A stretch of DNA of 64,000 nt from Phycisphaerales bacterium (GTDB taxonomy: Bacteria; Planctomycetota; Phycisphaerae; Phycisphaerales; UBA1924), in NCBI GenBank assembly GCA_029260345.1, contig JAJDDK010000005.1:720923-784922 (forward strand). The letters are read 5' to 3'. Of this stretch, positions 16,179-25,114 are shown one piece after another. Position 1 is the first letter of the stretch; every line of letters begins with the position of its first letter. The notes below the pieces were generated by a model. The model was not told where the DNA came from. It made no database searches and saw nothing but the letters and a program-made list of their open reading frames with translations. The position numbers were made by a program, and so were the translations under genes.

Positions 16179-17771
16179 TTACTGGTTTGCAGTCCAACTC
16201 GTGTGGTAGTCAGCGAGCAGATCGCTGATGGCTTTGCCGATGGTCGTGTACGCATCATCGTTCAAATTCGCCAGCGAAACACGCACGGACATGCGCGGGG
16301 CGTCAAAGCCGCCGCCGTCCATCAGCACGACGGATTTCTCGCTCGCAAGGCGCCACACAAAGTCAATCGGCTCGTAGTCGTTCACGAGATGAGCTGCGAA
16401 GTCCTTGCCGAACCGCTGTTCCGCAAGTCGGGGAACATCAATCGTCGTGTAGTAGTGGGTGTCCATCGGATCGTCGGGCGGCGCCAGGCCAATTGCTTCG
16501 TAGAGCAGTTTCGAACGCTTGCGCACGATTGATTGCGCCGCCGCTTTGTATGCCCCGTCCTCATCTGCAAGGCACGAAAGCGAAAGCAGAGCCATGAACA
16601 CTTGCTGAGGTGTCGAGAGCCCCGCCGTGTGATGCAGCGCGACCGTGCGGCTGTCGGCCACCATGCGGTCAATCAACTTCGTTGATGATGGATCAAAAAA
16701 CACTTCGTGATAGCGCTCATTGAGCGCCGCCCGATCGGCCTGCGGCAGGCTCGCGATGGCGCGGTCCAGCACGTTGTCTTCGTGCAGACCAATGACGCCA
16801 AGACGCCAGCCGGTCGCGCCGAAGTATTTCGAGAACGAATAAACAAGAATCGTGTTGTGTGGCAGGACCGACGCGACTGACCGAAAACCGTTGACGAACG
16901 TCGCATACACATCGTCCGTCAGGATGATGAGATCTTTACGCTTGGTCTTCACCAGTTCTTCGAGCGCCGCGAGCGTCTCCGGTCGTAGCGCGCGCGAAGT
17001 CGGATTCGACGGATGCACGATAAAGAACGCCTTGATCTTCGGATCGGCGAGTTTCTCTATCTCCGACGCCGGGTAGTCCCAGCCTGCTGATTCATCCTGA
17101 CGGACTTCAACTTCAACGAACTTGAAGTCGTTGAGTTGAGGAATCTCCAGATACGGCGTGAACTCCGGCGTGCCAAGCGCGATCGTATCGCCCTTGTGCA
17201 GCAGCTTGTTCTCCATCAGGCTCGCAAAGACGTACGCCATCGCGGCGGTGCCGCCTTCGGTCGCGAAGAGATCGAATGAGCCGCTGGGCCACGGGCCGCC
17301 ACACATTTCTTGTGCGAGATAGGCACTGACGATGGTTTCGCAATTCGTCAGCATTCGGTCGGGCGTCGGGTAATGGTCGCCCAGCATGCCGTCGACGAAC
17401 TCGTAGATGAGTTCATCGTGATCGAGCTTGAGCGCCTTGCGAGCATGGGTGACATACGCGTTTAGAGCGGCGGCGCCTTGGTCGGAACCTGCTTTGGCGA
17501 GAAACGCGTCAAGCCGCGCGCCGCTGCCGGCCTTCTCGGGCGCGCCGCCGAAACCGTCACGGATCAGCGTGCGCTCGGTCTCCGTCATCGCAAACTGACC
17601 GAGTGTCAGGAACGCACGCCGCGGCGCGATCGCGACCCAATTTGGATTGCCTCGCCCGGCATTGAGCATCGCTCGCTCGCCGGGGGAACTCGCCATCGCG
17701 ATGAGCTTGTTTTTGAGTTCGAAGGGGCTCAGCCCTTCGTACTGCTTTTCGTCGGTTTGCCTCGACACCAC
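16179..17771 (-). CDS. aspD: Aspartate 4-decarboxylase
   Basis: 530 residues, the length of the bifunctional aspartate aminotransferase/aspartate 4-decarboxylase family (about 530). Fold-type I PLP enzyme with the Schiff-base Lys in YSFSKYFGATGWRLG, the PLP-contact ILTDDVYATF, and the family N-terminal segment (ERAMLNAGRGNPNW). It converts aspartate to alanine and CO2. The first codon is GTG at 17771, with a second GTG directly after it; a CGGAG lies a few bases upstream, so either could be used. First gene of the aspD-aspT operon. Confidence 0.9.
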   Translation of the reverse strand: MVSRQTDEKQYEGLSPFELKNKLIAMASSPGERAMLNAGRGNPNWVAIAPRRAFLTLGQFAMTETERTLIRDGFGGAPEKAGSGARLDAFLAKAGSDQGAAALNAYVTHARKALKLDHDELIYEFVDGMLGDHYPTPDRMLTNCETIVSAYLAQEMCGGPWPSGSFDLFATEGGTAAMAYVFASLMENKLLHKGDTIALGTPEFTPYLEIPQLNDFKFVEVEVRQDESAGWDYPASEIEKLADPKIKAFFIVHPSNPTSRALRPETLAALEELVKTKRKDLIILTDDVYATFVNGFRSVASVLPHNTILVYSFSKYFGATGWRLGVIGLHEDNVLDRAIASLPQADRAALNERYHEVFFDPSSTKLIDRMVADSRTVALHHTAGLSTPQQVFMALLSLSCLADEDGAYKAAAQSIVRKRSKLLYEAIGLAPPDDPMDTHYYTTIDVPRLAEQRFGKDFAAHLVNDYEPIDFVWRLASEKSVVLMDGGGFDAPRMSVRVSLANLNDDAYTTIGKAISDLLADYHTSWTANQ

Positions 17772-17955
17772 TGGCTCCGATCAATCGTGGCTCTGGTGGT
17801 TGGCCTCCGTGCCCGAAACTTGATCAATTACGCCACAGGGATTGAACCCGCTTGACGCGCAACTTGCAAATAGTGGATGCGAGCGAGGGTTCGCGAGGGG
17901 AAAAACCGAACTTGCTTTCGGTGAAAGCGAAAGATCGAACGGTGGAAACTCACCG

Positions 17956-18324
17956 TCAGTCGGAACGGAGAATCTTCTCCATCTTCTTGCCCTTGGCGAG
18001 TTCGTCCACGAGTTTGTCGAGATACCGGGTCTGCTGCGTGAGCGGGTTCTCGATCTCTTCAATGCGGTAGCCGCAGATGACGCCTTTGATCAGGTGCGCC
18101 TTGGGGTTGAGCTTGGCGCGCTTGAAGAACTCTTCAAAGGTGACTTTGTCGTCAATTTGCTTTTGGAGTTTCTTCTCGTCAAAGCCGGTCAGCCAGTGAA
18201 TGACCTGATGCAGTTCTTCTTTGGTGCGGCCCTTCTTCTCGACTTTCGTCACGTAGTGCGGGTAGACCGATGAGAAGGTCATCTTCGCGATTCGTTCATC
18301 GTGCTCTGGCGTTGTGGTCGGCAT
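17956..18324 (-). CDS. DUF2200 family protein
   Basis: 122 residues, small soluble alpha-helical protein matching the DUF2200 family across its length ([24 protein letters not shown] ... [13 protein letters not shown] ... TFEEFFK ... [12 protein letters not shown]). Family function unknown. The ATG at 18324 fits the family start; the open frame continues to 18354. Stands alone between aspD and the AraC gene. Confidence 0.85.
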   Translation of the reverse strand: MPTTTPEHDERIAKMTFSSVYPHYVTKVEKKGRTKEELHQVIHWLTGFDEKKLQKQIDDKVTFEEFFKRAKLNPKAHLIKGVICGYRIEEIENPLTQQTRYLDKLVDELAKGKKMEKILRSD

Positions 18325-18626
18325 GGGATGATCTCGGTGAATGAAATGCTGCACTTGTGTAGCGCCGGCTACGCTTGCGCGAGTTTTCGCTGTGATCGTT
18401 TGAAAAGTGAGTGAAGGAAGTCGAGCTCTCGATATTCAGCCTGGGAACAGCCGTAGACACTGAATGTTATCGGTTGCGGACGGCTATAGATGACGTTGCA
18501 GGTCTCGGCTTGCGGTCGCCTATGCCGTGAGCGAACCCATTGGCCCGAGGACCGCACCGCATTCGCTGTGATCGAGGCCTCCTTTCGCATACGGATTCGA
18601 AGTCTTGGCATGGGTACCCGAAAGTC
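18325..18626. other. Intergenic region without a supported gene
   Basis: 302 bases. One 80-codon frame on the minus strand (18369-18611) has no recognisable domain, no clear ribosome binding site and a composition unlike the neighbours, so it is not called. Confidence 0.5.
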
Positions 18627-19571
18627 CTACGACGGAGCGCACTCTCCAGCGTGCAAGTGCTGCCTGCGGTAATCGCCGGGTGACGTCCCCATCACCCGTT
18701 TGAAGGCCTTCCCGAACGAGCTTTCCGACTCGTAACCCACTGCATCGGCGACCATAGACATGGTGATGCTCTGGTCTTCACGCAGCATCGCGGCGGCCCG
18801 AACCATGCGCCACTGTGTGAGATGGTCCAGTGGTGTTTCGCCAACAAGCCTGCGGAAGCGGTCTGCAAACGCCGACCGTGACATGGAGACGCCCTTGGCG
18901 AGCGTCGGCACCGTCCAACTACGATTCGGTTCCGCATGCATTTGCCGCAGCGCTTCGCCGATCTGTGGATCGACAATCGCGCGGAGCCAGCTCGGCCTGT
19001 CGCTTTCGAGCATCGAGCTGATCTGGGTGCGCATCGCTTGAACGAACAGAACCTCTGAGAGCCGGTCCACGATCGCGGTAGAGCCGGGCTGATTCCCCAT
19101 CGCTTCGGCCGCAAGGTGCTGGAGAGTCGCGGCGAACCACGGTGACTCGTGTGAGGATGCTCGGAGGTGAACGATCAGTGGCAGGTGTTTCACGAGCATC
19201 TCGCTCTCCGGCGAGGCAAAGGTGAAGCAGCCGGCAATCACTGAGACCGGTGTTCCTCCTCCGCCATGCTCGATGAGTCGCGTTTGATGAAACGTCTGGG
19301 GGGGCACGAGTTTGGCCGCCGATTGGAGGCGCTGTTTCTCATCGCTTGCGAGTGTGTACGTCTTGGGCGCCGGTAGGAACACAAAGTCGCCGCCGACGAG
19401 TGGTATTGCCGGGTGATCATCAACGACCAGCAGGCACGACCCACGTGTGACGATAAGACAGATCCCCTTATTGCCCGGGAACTGCAGGCCAAACGGCGCG
19501 GACAGCTCAAGCCTTCCATAGAGCTGGCCCTGCGTTCGAAGCAGCGACATGACTTCAGTTAGAATATCCAC
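18627..19571 (-). CDS. AraC-family transcriptional regulator
   Basis: 314 residues. The N-terminal half is a cupin-type sensor of the AraC N-terminal group (LRTQGQLYGRLELSAPFGLQFP ... FVFLPAP). The C-terminal 100 residues hold two helix-turn-helix motifs (VPTLAKGVSMSRSAFADRFRRLVGETPLDHL and ITMSMVADAVGYESESSFGKAFKRVMGTSPGDYRR). A GTG at 19571 with GGGGTG upstream is chosen; the frame stays open to 19676. It diverges from the NTF2-like/SDR pair and probably regulates it, a common arrangement for this regulator type. Confidence 0.85.
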   Translation of the reverse strand: MDILTEVMSLLRTQGQLYGRLELSAPFGLQFPGNKGICLIVTRGSCLLVVDDHPAIPLVGGDFVFLPAPKTYTLASDEKQRLQSAAKLVPPQTFHQTRLIEHGGGGTPVSVIAGCFTFASPESEMLVKHLPLIVHLRASSHESPWFAATLQHLAAEAMGNQPGSTAIVDRLSEVLFVQAMRTQISSMLESDRPSWLRAIVDPQIGEALRQMHAEPNRSWTVPTLAKGVSMSRSAFADRFRRLVGETPLDHLTQWRMVRAAAMLREDQSITMSMVADAVGYESESSFGKAFKRVMGTSPGDYRRQHLHAGECAPS

Positions 19572-19720
19572 GAAACACCCCGCAGACTTGGCGTTTAGGA
19601 TAATAAATTTGGTGTTTGTGCCATAGATCGTCCATTTGCGTCGGTGTATTGTGCGCTCGTTGACTAGCCGTGTCACCAGTTGGCACTCGACAGCAGACGC
19701 ACATTGAAGAGGACGCGCAG

Positions 19721-20050
19721 ATGATCATCCAACTACCCCGCCCCGTCGCGGCATACCTGGCTGCCGAGAAGGCGAAGAATGCGGAGCTCGTAGCACTGTG
19801 CTTCCACAACGATGCGGTCGTCCGTGACGAAGGGAAGGAGCACCGCGGTGTCATGGCAATCGAAGCGTGGTACCGCGACGCCAACGCGCAGTACCGGTTC
19901 GTCGTCGAGCCGCTCGACGCGTCCATCGATGGTCAGACAGTTGTAGTCCGTACCCATGTCACCGGCGACTTTCCCGGCGGTGAAGCGGATCTGCGATGCA
20001 CTTTCGAAGTGATTCAGGACCGAATCAGATCATTGGAGATCGCCCCATGA
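19721..20050 (+). CDS. NTF2-like (SnoaL-type) protein
   Basis: 109 residues with the short NTF2-like fold seen in ketosteroid-isomerase and SnoaL-like proteins (AAEKAKNAELVALCFHNDAVVRDEGKEHRG ... IEAWYRDA ... VVVRTHVTGDFPGG). ATG at 19721 with GAGG upstream. Its TGA overlaps the start of the SDR gene (ATGA), so the two are translated together. Binds a small hydrophobic substrate in related proteins; substrate unknown. Confidence 0.8.
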   Translation: MIIQLPRPVAAYLAAEKAKNAELVALCFHNDAVVRDEGKEHRGVMAIEAWYRDANAQYRFVVEPLDASIDGQTVVVRTHVTGDFPGGEADLRCTFEVIQDRIRSLEIAP

Positions 20051-20850
20051 TTACCGGTCGAAGCTACAGGTTCGACGACACGGAGTTCCGCAGCAAACGG
20101 ACGCTCGTCACTGGTGGCACAAGGGGAATCGGCGAAGCAATCGTGCGTCGGCTGACAGAGGGTGGCGCTTTGGTCGCGACCGCCGGTCGGTCCGCAGTCT
20201 CCGGCGAGCTGGAGTCAGCGTTATTCGTACAGGCAGACATCAGCACTGAGAGTGGCGTGCGGGAAGTGGCGAATCGTGTGCTCTCACAGTGGGGCGGCAT
20301 TGATCTTCTCGTGAACTGCGTCGGCGGCTCCGATGCGCCCAGCGGCGGATTCCTGGAGCTCACGGACTTGGAATGGGACAAGGCTTTGCGCCTCAATTTG
20401 CTGTCGGCGGTGCGACTCGACCGGGCGATCATCCCCGGCATGATCGAACGTGGGCATGGCGTCGTCCTTCACATTTCGTCCATTCAACACCGTATGCCTC
20501 TGCCTGACTCCACACTTGCCTACGCGGCCGCTAAAGCGGCGATGCGTACCTACAGCAAAGGGCTTGCCCGCGAATTGGGCCCGAAGGGCGTGCGGGTTAA
20601 TACGGTGTCGCCGGGCTTCGTCGAGACATCCGCCGCCCACGACATGATTCTTCGACTCGCCGAGAGCCATGGCACCGACGAAACCGCCGCCCGTCAGGCA
20701 ATCATCGACATGCTCGGCGGGATTCCGATCGGGCGACCTTCGCGGCCCGATGAAGTCGCCGAACTCGTCGCGTTCCTCGCGTCGGATCGCGCGGCGTCAA
20801 TCCACGGCGCCGACTACGTCATCGACGGTGGTTCGATTCCAACGGTCTGA
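20047..20850 (+). CDS. Short-chain dehydrogenase/reductase
   Basis: 267 residues, classical SDR: NAD(P)-binding TGGTRGIG near the N-terminus, NCVGG in place of NNAG, catalytic Ser (HISSIQ) and Tyr-x3-Lys (YAAAK), then the PGFVET segment and C-terminal DGGS. Oxidoreductase of unknown substrate, translationally coupled to the NTF2-like gene and probably controlled by the divergent AraC regulator. It is the last gene before the tRNA remnant that seems to mark the island edge. Confidence 0.9.
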   Translation: MITGRSYRFDDTEFRSKRTLVTGGTRGIGEAIVRRLTEGGALVATAGRSAVSGELESALFVQADISTESGVREVANRVLSQWGGIDLLVNCVGGSDAPSGGFLELTDLEWDKALRLNLLSAVRLDRAIIPGMIERGHGVVLHISSIQHRMPLPDSTLAYAAAKAAMRTYSKGLARELGPKGVRVNTVSPGFVETSAAHDMILRLAESHGTDETAARQAIIDMLGGIPIGRPSRPDEVAELVAFLASDRAASIHGADYVIDGGSIPTV

Positions 20851-20941
20851 TATGCAAGCACCCCTCATCATCCGGCAATGCCAGGAAGGGTGTGCGATTC
20901 GGGAATGACTCGTCAAGACTTGATTTGCAAGCGCTTCAGAA

Positions 20942-20986
20942 AGCGGGTGACCGGACTCGAACCGGCGACATTCAGCTTGGGAAGCT
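20942..20986 (-). other. tRNA-Gly(CCC) 3' half, probable attachment-site remnant
   Basis: On the minus strand, 20986 to 20942 reads an anticodon loop TTCCCAA with the 3' anticodon stem GCTGA, a short variable loop, a complete T arm (CCGG-TTCGAGT-CCGG) and the acceptor 3' strand ending CACCCGCTT. The sequence departs from a tRNA just 5' of the anticodon loop: only the three inner stem pairs hold, and no D arm or acceptor 5' strand follows. Such a 3' half is what integrases that use tRNA genes leave at the far end of the inserted element. The orientation places the element to the right. Confidence 0.75.
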
Positions 20987-21057
20987 ACCAGAAATCCCCG
21001 CTGACGACACCTGCAACGCCGATTCTGAGCACCCCCCCAGCACTGGCCCCAGCAGTT

Positions 21058-21161
21058 GCGCGCACGAGGCCGCGGAGGCCGACTTTGTCTATTCCAACTG
21101 GAGCCGGCTGCCACCGTCGGTGCGAACCGGGATCATCGCGATGGTGCGGGCGTCGCTGTGA
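21058..21161 (+). pseudogene. Possible gene remnant next to the attachment scar
   Basis: A 3'-terminal coding-like stretch ends FVYSNWSRLPPSVRTGIIAMVRASL followed by TGA. Short proteins ending in a similar W-x-LP-x-x(I/V)-x-x-GI-x-AMV-x-A pattern are, to my recollection, common beside integrases in planctomycetes. No 5' part is found because the frame runs into the tRNA remnant. Low confidence. Confidence 0.25.
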
Positions 21162-21325
21162 GCGAGCGACAGGTCGGTCCCCGCGCACCCGAGGCGGCGT
21201 ACTACTGCCACTACTGACGGCGTGGGCCAAGAGCTTCTCGGATTGGATGCCAGTTGAGTGTCCGCGATGTGGCTGTAGATCGTCGCTCGACCTCGAATCC
21301 GGGACGCGACTAACGGATCGCGCCT

Positions 21326-21958
21326 CTATGCGGCATCTTCCGTTCGTGAACTCCTGGCGGTCCGAAGAATGCGCACACCTCCCCACACGACGATCGATGC
21401 TACGGCAGCCCCGATCATGAGATCCGGAGTCTTGCTTCCCGACCACATCACCAGCGCTCCAGCAACAAGAACACCCAGGTTCGCAAGCACGTCGTTGGTC
21501 GAGAAGATCCACGACGCCCGCATGTTCACGTCGCCTCGGCGGTGCTTTGCGAGCAGTTTCAGGCAGGCGATGTTTGCGACCAACGCGATGCTGGCGACTC
21601 CCATCATCAGCGAGCCAACTGGTTCGCTTCCGCTGACAAAGCGACGGACGACATCGCGCAGGAGGATGAACGCGAGCATGATCTGAAAGACGCCGCTCCC
21701 AATCGCCGCTCGCCTCCGGATCACACCGCTTCGTCCGACCGCGTATAGGCTGATGCTGTAGACCAGCGCATCTGCCAGCATGTCCAACGAGTCTGCTATC
21801 AGCCCCGCTGAGTCCGCCAGCAGCCCCACGCCGAACTCGGCGACGAACATGACAGCGTTGATCAACAGCACGAGCCTGAGAGTCCCACGCTCTGCCGCAT
21901 TGCGGGCTTCAAAGTGGCAGTCGCACCCCTTTGCCGTCTCTGCTTGCGGATTTGGCAT
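21326..21958 (-). CDS. Cation diffusion facilitator family transporter
   Basis: 210 residues with about six membrane segments and a Cys/His-containing N-terminus (KGCDCHFEA). The CDF core is recognisable (AEFGVGLLADSAGLIADSLDMLADALVYS), but the metal-site pattern is DxxxD in helix 2 and NDVLAN in helix 5 instead of the zinc-type HxxxD, so the metal may not be zinc. The cytoplasmic C-terminal domain is absent. Last gene of the minus-strand efflux operon, 36 bases after the RND pump. An in-frame TTG at 21982 is an alternative start. Confidence 0.8.
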   Translation of the reverse strand: MPNPQAETAKGCDCHFEARNAAERGTLRLVLLINAVMFVAEFGVGLLADSAGLIADSLDMLADALVYSISLYAVGRSGVIRRRAAIGSGVFQIMLAFILLRDVVRRFVSGSEPVGSLMMGVASIALVANIACLKLLAKHRRGDVNMRASWIFSTNDVLANLGVLVAGALVMWSGSKTPDLMIGAAVASIVVWGGVRILRTARSSRTEDAA

Positions 21959-21994
21959 TGTGTCTCGATGAACTTGGGACAAGACGGAGCCGGC

Positions 21995-24900
21995 TCACAC
22001 GTCAGACTTTGCGGTGGTTCTCGGCGCCTTGATGAAGAGGACGCCGACCACCGGAAGGACCAAGAGTGTCAGCAATGTCGAGGTGATGATGCCTCCGATG
22101 ACCACGGTGGCGAGCGGCCGCTGGATCTCGCTCCCAACGCCAGTCGAGATTGCCATTGGTACGAAACCAGCGGCATCGGTGATCGCCGTGGCCAACACCG
22201 GTCGTAGCCGCGTCTTCGCGGCCTGGACGATGGCCTCGCGCTTTGGTAGGCCCGATCGGAGCGTATCACGAATGGCCACAATCAGAATCTGACCGTTGAG
22301 CACCGCGATGCCTGACAGCGCGATGAATCCCACGGCCGCACTGACGCTGAACGGGATGCCGCGCCACCACAACGCGAAGATCGCACCGACCGCCGCAAAC
22401 GGGATACAGGTGTAGATGATCAGGACGTCACGGAGACTCTTCAGACTGAAGTACAGCAGGAAGAAGACCAGAAGCAGCACTGCCGGCACGACGATCGACA
22501 ACCGCACCCGTGCCCGTTCCAGATTCTCGAACTGTCCGCCCCAGTCGAGGACGTAGCCTTCGGGTAGCGAAATGCGACTATTGATGGCATCGCGCGCCTG
22601 TTCGACGAACGAAGCCGGATCACGGCCGACAACATTGCACTGGACACGGATCAGTCGACGGCTCCACTCACGGTTGATCGTTGCCGATCCTTCGGATTGG
22701 TCCACGGAGGCCATCGCAGAGAGCGGCACCGCGACGCCGCCTTCCGTCGGCACTCGCACCGACGCCACGACCGACACATCTTCGCGGAACGGCTGCGGGA
22801 GCCGGACAACGAGGGGAAACACACGCTGCCCTTCAAAGACTTCTCCAACCCGAATGCCACCGATCGCTTCGACGAAATCCAGCACCTCGCGTGCTGCCAC
22901 GCCGTAGCGAGCCACGCGCGCCTGATCGACCCGAACCGCGAGTTCCGGCTGGCCGGTGATCTGGTCGACGGAAATGTCCGAGACGCCGGGTATCTCCAGG
23001 AGAACGCGCTGCACGTCGTCCGCCAGGCGGAGCAGCTCATCGAAGTCGTCTCCGAAGATCTTGATGCCTATGTCGGAGCGGATGCCCGAGACCATCTCGT
23101 TCATCCGCATCTCGATCGGTTGCGTAAAGATCATGTTCACGCCAGGGAACTGCGAGACAATCGTCTCCATCTCAACGACCAACCCGGCCTGTGTGTCGGC
23201 GCGCGTCCACTCCGAGCGCGGTGTGAGGCTGATGAAGATGTCGGTCAGTTCGATCCCCATCGGGTCGGTGGCGACCTCCGCCGTACCGATCCGACTCCAG
23301 ATGTGATCGATTTCGTCCGGGAACTCCGCCTGAAGCTCCTCTTCGATTCGCGTGTTGTAGCGGACGGATTCGTCGATCGACACGCCCGCGAGCCGGATCG
23401 TGTTGATGACCATGGACCCCTCGCCGAGACGGGGGATGAACTCGCCACCCATCTGACTGCCGCGATAGCCCGCCACGCCGAGCATCGCGAGCGCAACGAG
23501 AATGACCAGCCAGCGTGCTCGGATCGCAACGCCAACCAGCCATCCGTACGAGCCCGTCATCGCTCGGCTGATGAGCCCCTCCTTGGGCTTCGTACGCCGC
23601 GGCAGGAAATAGTACGACAGGACCGGCGAGAGGAAGACCGCCACGAGCAACGCGCCGATGAGCGCGAAGATGAAGGTCCATGCCATTGGGCGAAACATCT
23701 TGCCCTCGATGCCCTCCAGGGTCAGCACGGGCGCGAACACGAGCGTGATGATGCCCATCCCGAACACGATGGGTCGCACGACACGCGCACTGGATTCAGC
23801 GATCGACTCCAGCCGTTCAGTCGAGGTCAGTTTCCGCCCCAGCTCGCGCTGCCGCTCTTTGAGCGATCGCAGGTTGGCCTCGGTCATCACCACCGAACCG
23901 TCAACGAGAATGCCGAAGTCGATGGCGCCAAGGCTCAGCAAGCTCGCGGCGATCGCAAACTCGTACATCCCCTGGACGGCGAAGAGCATCGATATCGGGA
24001 TCGCGACGGCGACAAGCAACCCCGCGCGGATGTTGCCGAGCAGCAGAAGCAAGACGACGATGACAAGCGCGGCGCCGATCACGAGGTTGTGCTTGACCGT
24101 CTCGATGACCTTCTCAACGAGGAGCGTTCGGTCATAGACAACGTCAACAACGACGTCGGGTGGCAACGAAGGGGCTAGTGACTCAAGGCGCTCTCGTAAC
24201 TGCTCCGTGACAACGCGGCTGTTCTCGCCCATCAGCATGAACGCGAGGCCGAGCACCGCCTCGCCCTTCCCCGAGGCAGACACGGCGCCGCGACGTATCT
24301 CGCTCCCGATCTCCACGTCCGCGATGTCGCGTATGAGCACCGGAGTGCCGTCGCTGGATGCGACCACGATCTTCTCGATCTCCTCGATCGTTGAGACTCG
24401 CGCCAGCCCTCTCACCACGCGTGCCTCACCCGACGTCACGAGCTGGCCGCCTCCGACATTGGCGTTGTTTCGCCGCAGCGCTTCGAGGACGTCATCCAGC
24501 GTGAAGCCGAACTTGATGAGCGCTTCGGGATCCACAACGACGTGGTACTGCCGCTCGAACCCGCCCCAGGAGTTGACCTCCGCCACGCCGGGGACCTTGC
24601 GGAGTTCGGGCTTGATCACCCAGTCGTGGATCGTGCGGAGTTCCTCGGTCGAGCGATCGGGGTCATCTGATCGCACGATGTAGTGGAAGATTTCTCCGAG
24701 CCCGGTGGCAATCGGTCCAAGTTCAGGCCGCCCGACTCCCTCGGGCAGTTCGACCGTCGAGAGGCGTTCGGTCACATACTGTCGTGCATCGATGATCCGG
24801 ATCTCGTCGCTGAAAGTGGCGACGACCTGGGAGAAGCCGAACTTCGATACGGAACGGACATTCTGAAGACCGGGAAGCCCCCCGATAGAGAGTTCGACTG

Positions 24901-25102
24901 GCAGCGTGATCTGCTGCTCAATCTCTTCGGGGCTCAGCGCGGGCGCCACGGTGTTGATCTGCACCTGTATGGGCGTTGTGTCGGGGAACGCGTCGATCGG
25001 GAGTTGCGTGAGGCGATAAACGCCCACCGCGGAGGCCAACGCGAACAGCAGGATGACCAGCATCCGGTTCTTCAGAGAGAATTCGATCAGGCGAGTCAGC
25101 AT
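21995..25102 (-). CDS. CzcA/CusA-family heavy-metal RND efflux pump
   Basis: 1035 residues, the usual length for heavy-metal RND pumps. Twelve membrane segments are expected. The N-terminal start (MLTRLIEFSLKNRMLVI), the periplasmic-domain segments (YVTERLSTVELPEGV, GEFIPRLGEGSM) and the helix-4 signature GAIDFGILVDGSVVM are present. The DFG-x-x-VDG-type helix 4 fits a CzcA/CusA proton-relay region. It takes metal from the periplasm or cytoplasm to the TolC duct with the adjacent adaptor. Metal specificity (Zn/Co/Cd or Cu) cannot be fixed by eye. Lies 12 bases after the adaptor gene. Confidence 0.9.
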   Translation of the reverse strand: MLTRLIEFSLKNRMLVILLFALASAVGVYRLTQLPIDAFPDTTPIQVQINTVAPALSPEEIEQQITLPVELSIGGLPGLQNVRSVSKFGFSQVVATFSDEIRIIDARQYVTERLSTVELPEGVGRPELGPIATGLGEIFHYIVRSDDPDRSTEELRTIHDWVIKPELRKVPGVAEVNSWGGFERQYHVVVDPEALIKFGFTLDDVLEALRRNNANVGGGQLVTSGEARVVRGLARVSTIEEIEKIVVASSDGTPVLIRDIADVEIGSEIRRGAVSASGKGEAVLGLAFMLMGENSRVVTEQLRERLESLAPSLPPDVVVDVVYDRTLLVEKVIETVKHNLVIGAALVIVVLLLLLGNIRAGLLVAVAIPISMLFAVQGMYEFAIAASLLSLGAIDFGILVDGSVVMTEANLRSLKERQRELGRKLTSTERLESIAESSARVVRPIVFGMGIITLVFAPVLTLEGIEGKMFRPMAWTFIFALIGALLVAVFLSPVLSYYFLPRRTKPKEGLISRAMTGSYGWLVGVAIRARWLVILVALAMLGVAGYRGSQMGGEFIPRLGEGSMVINTIRLAGVSIDESVRYNTRIEEELQAEFPDEIDHIWSRIGTAEVATDPMGIELTDIFISLTPRSEWTRADTQAGLVVEMETIVSQFPGVNMIFTQPIEMRMNEMVSGIRSDIGIKIFGDDFDELLRLADDVQRVLLEIPGVSDISVDQITGQPELAVRVDQARVARYGVAAREVLDFVEAIGGIRVGEVFEGQRVFPLVVRLPQPFREDVSVVASVRVPTEGGVAVPLSAMASVDQSEGSATINREWSRRLIRVQCNVVGRDPASFVEQARDAINSRISLPEGYVLDWGGQFENLERARVRLSIVVPAVLLLVFFLLYFSLKSLRDVLIIYTCIPFAAVGAIFALWWRGIPFSVSAAVGFIALSGIAVLNGQILIVAIRDTLRSGLPKREAIVQAAKTRLRPVLATAITDAAGFVPMAISTGVGSEIQRPLATVVIGGIITSTLLTLLVLPVVGVLFIKAPRTTAKSDV

Positions 25103-25114
25103 GTGGGCCTCGGA

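Larger units (their letters stand above)
20851..21325. other. Island edge without an intact gene
   Basis: 475 bases that carry a tRNA-Gly 3' half (20942-20986) and scraps of coding-like sequence but no intact gene. Open frames across the tRNA remnant read TGLEPATFSLGS and GDRTRTGDIQLG, which are simply antisense translations of a tRNA. Confidence 0.6.

Noticed and set aside
18369..18611. 80-codon frame between DUF2200 and AraC genes
   Set aside because: No ribosome binding site, family or hydrophobic pattern; its length is expected by chance.
20942..20986. Complete tRNA gene
   Set aside because: Only the 3' half can be folded; the acceptor 5' strand and D arm are missing, so it is not a functional tRNA.
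20878..21420. Open frames with TGLEPATFSLGS and GDRTRTGDIQLG
   Set aside because: These are antisense readings of the tRNA-Gly remnant and are well-known spurious ORF sequences; they are not proteins.
22697..24178. 493-codon open frame on the plus strand
   Set aside because: Antisense to the CzcA/CusA-type pump; the product is His/Asp/Arg-rich and without domains.
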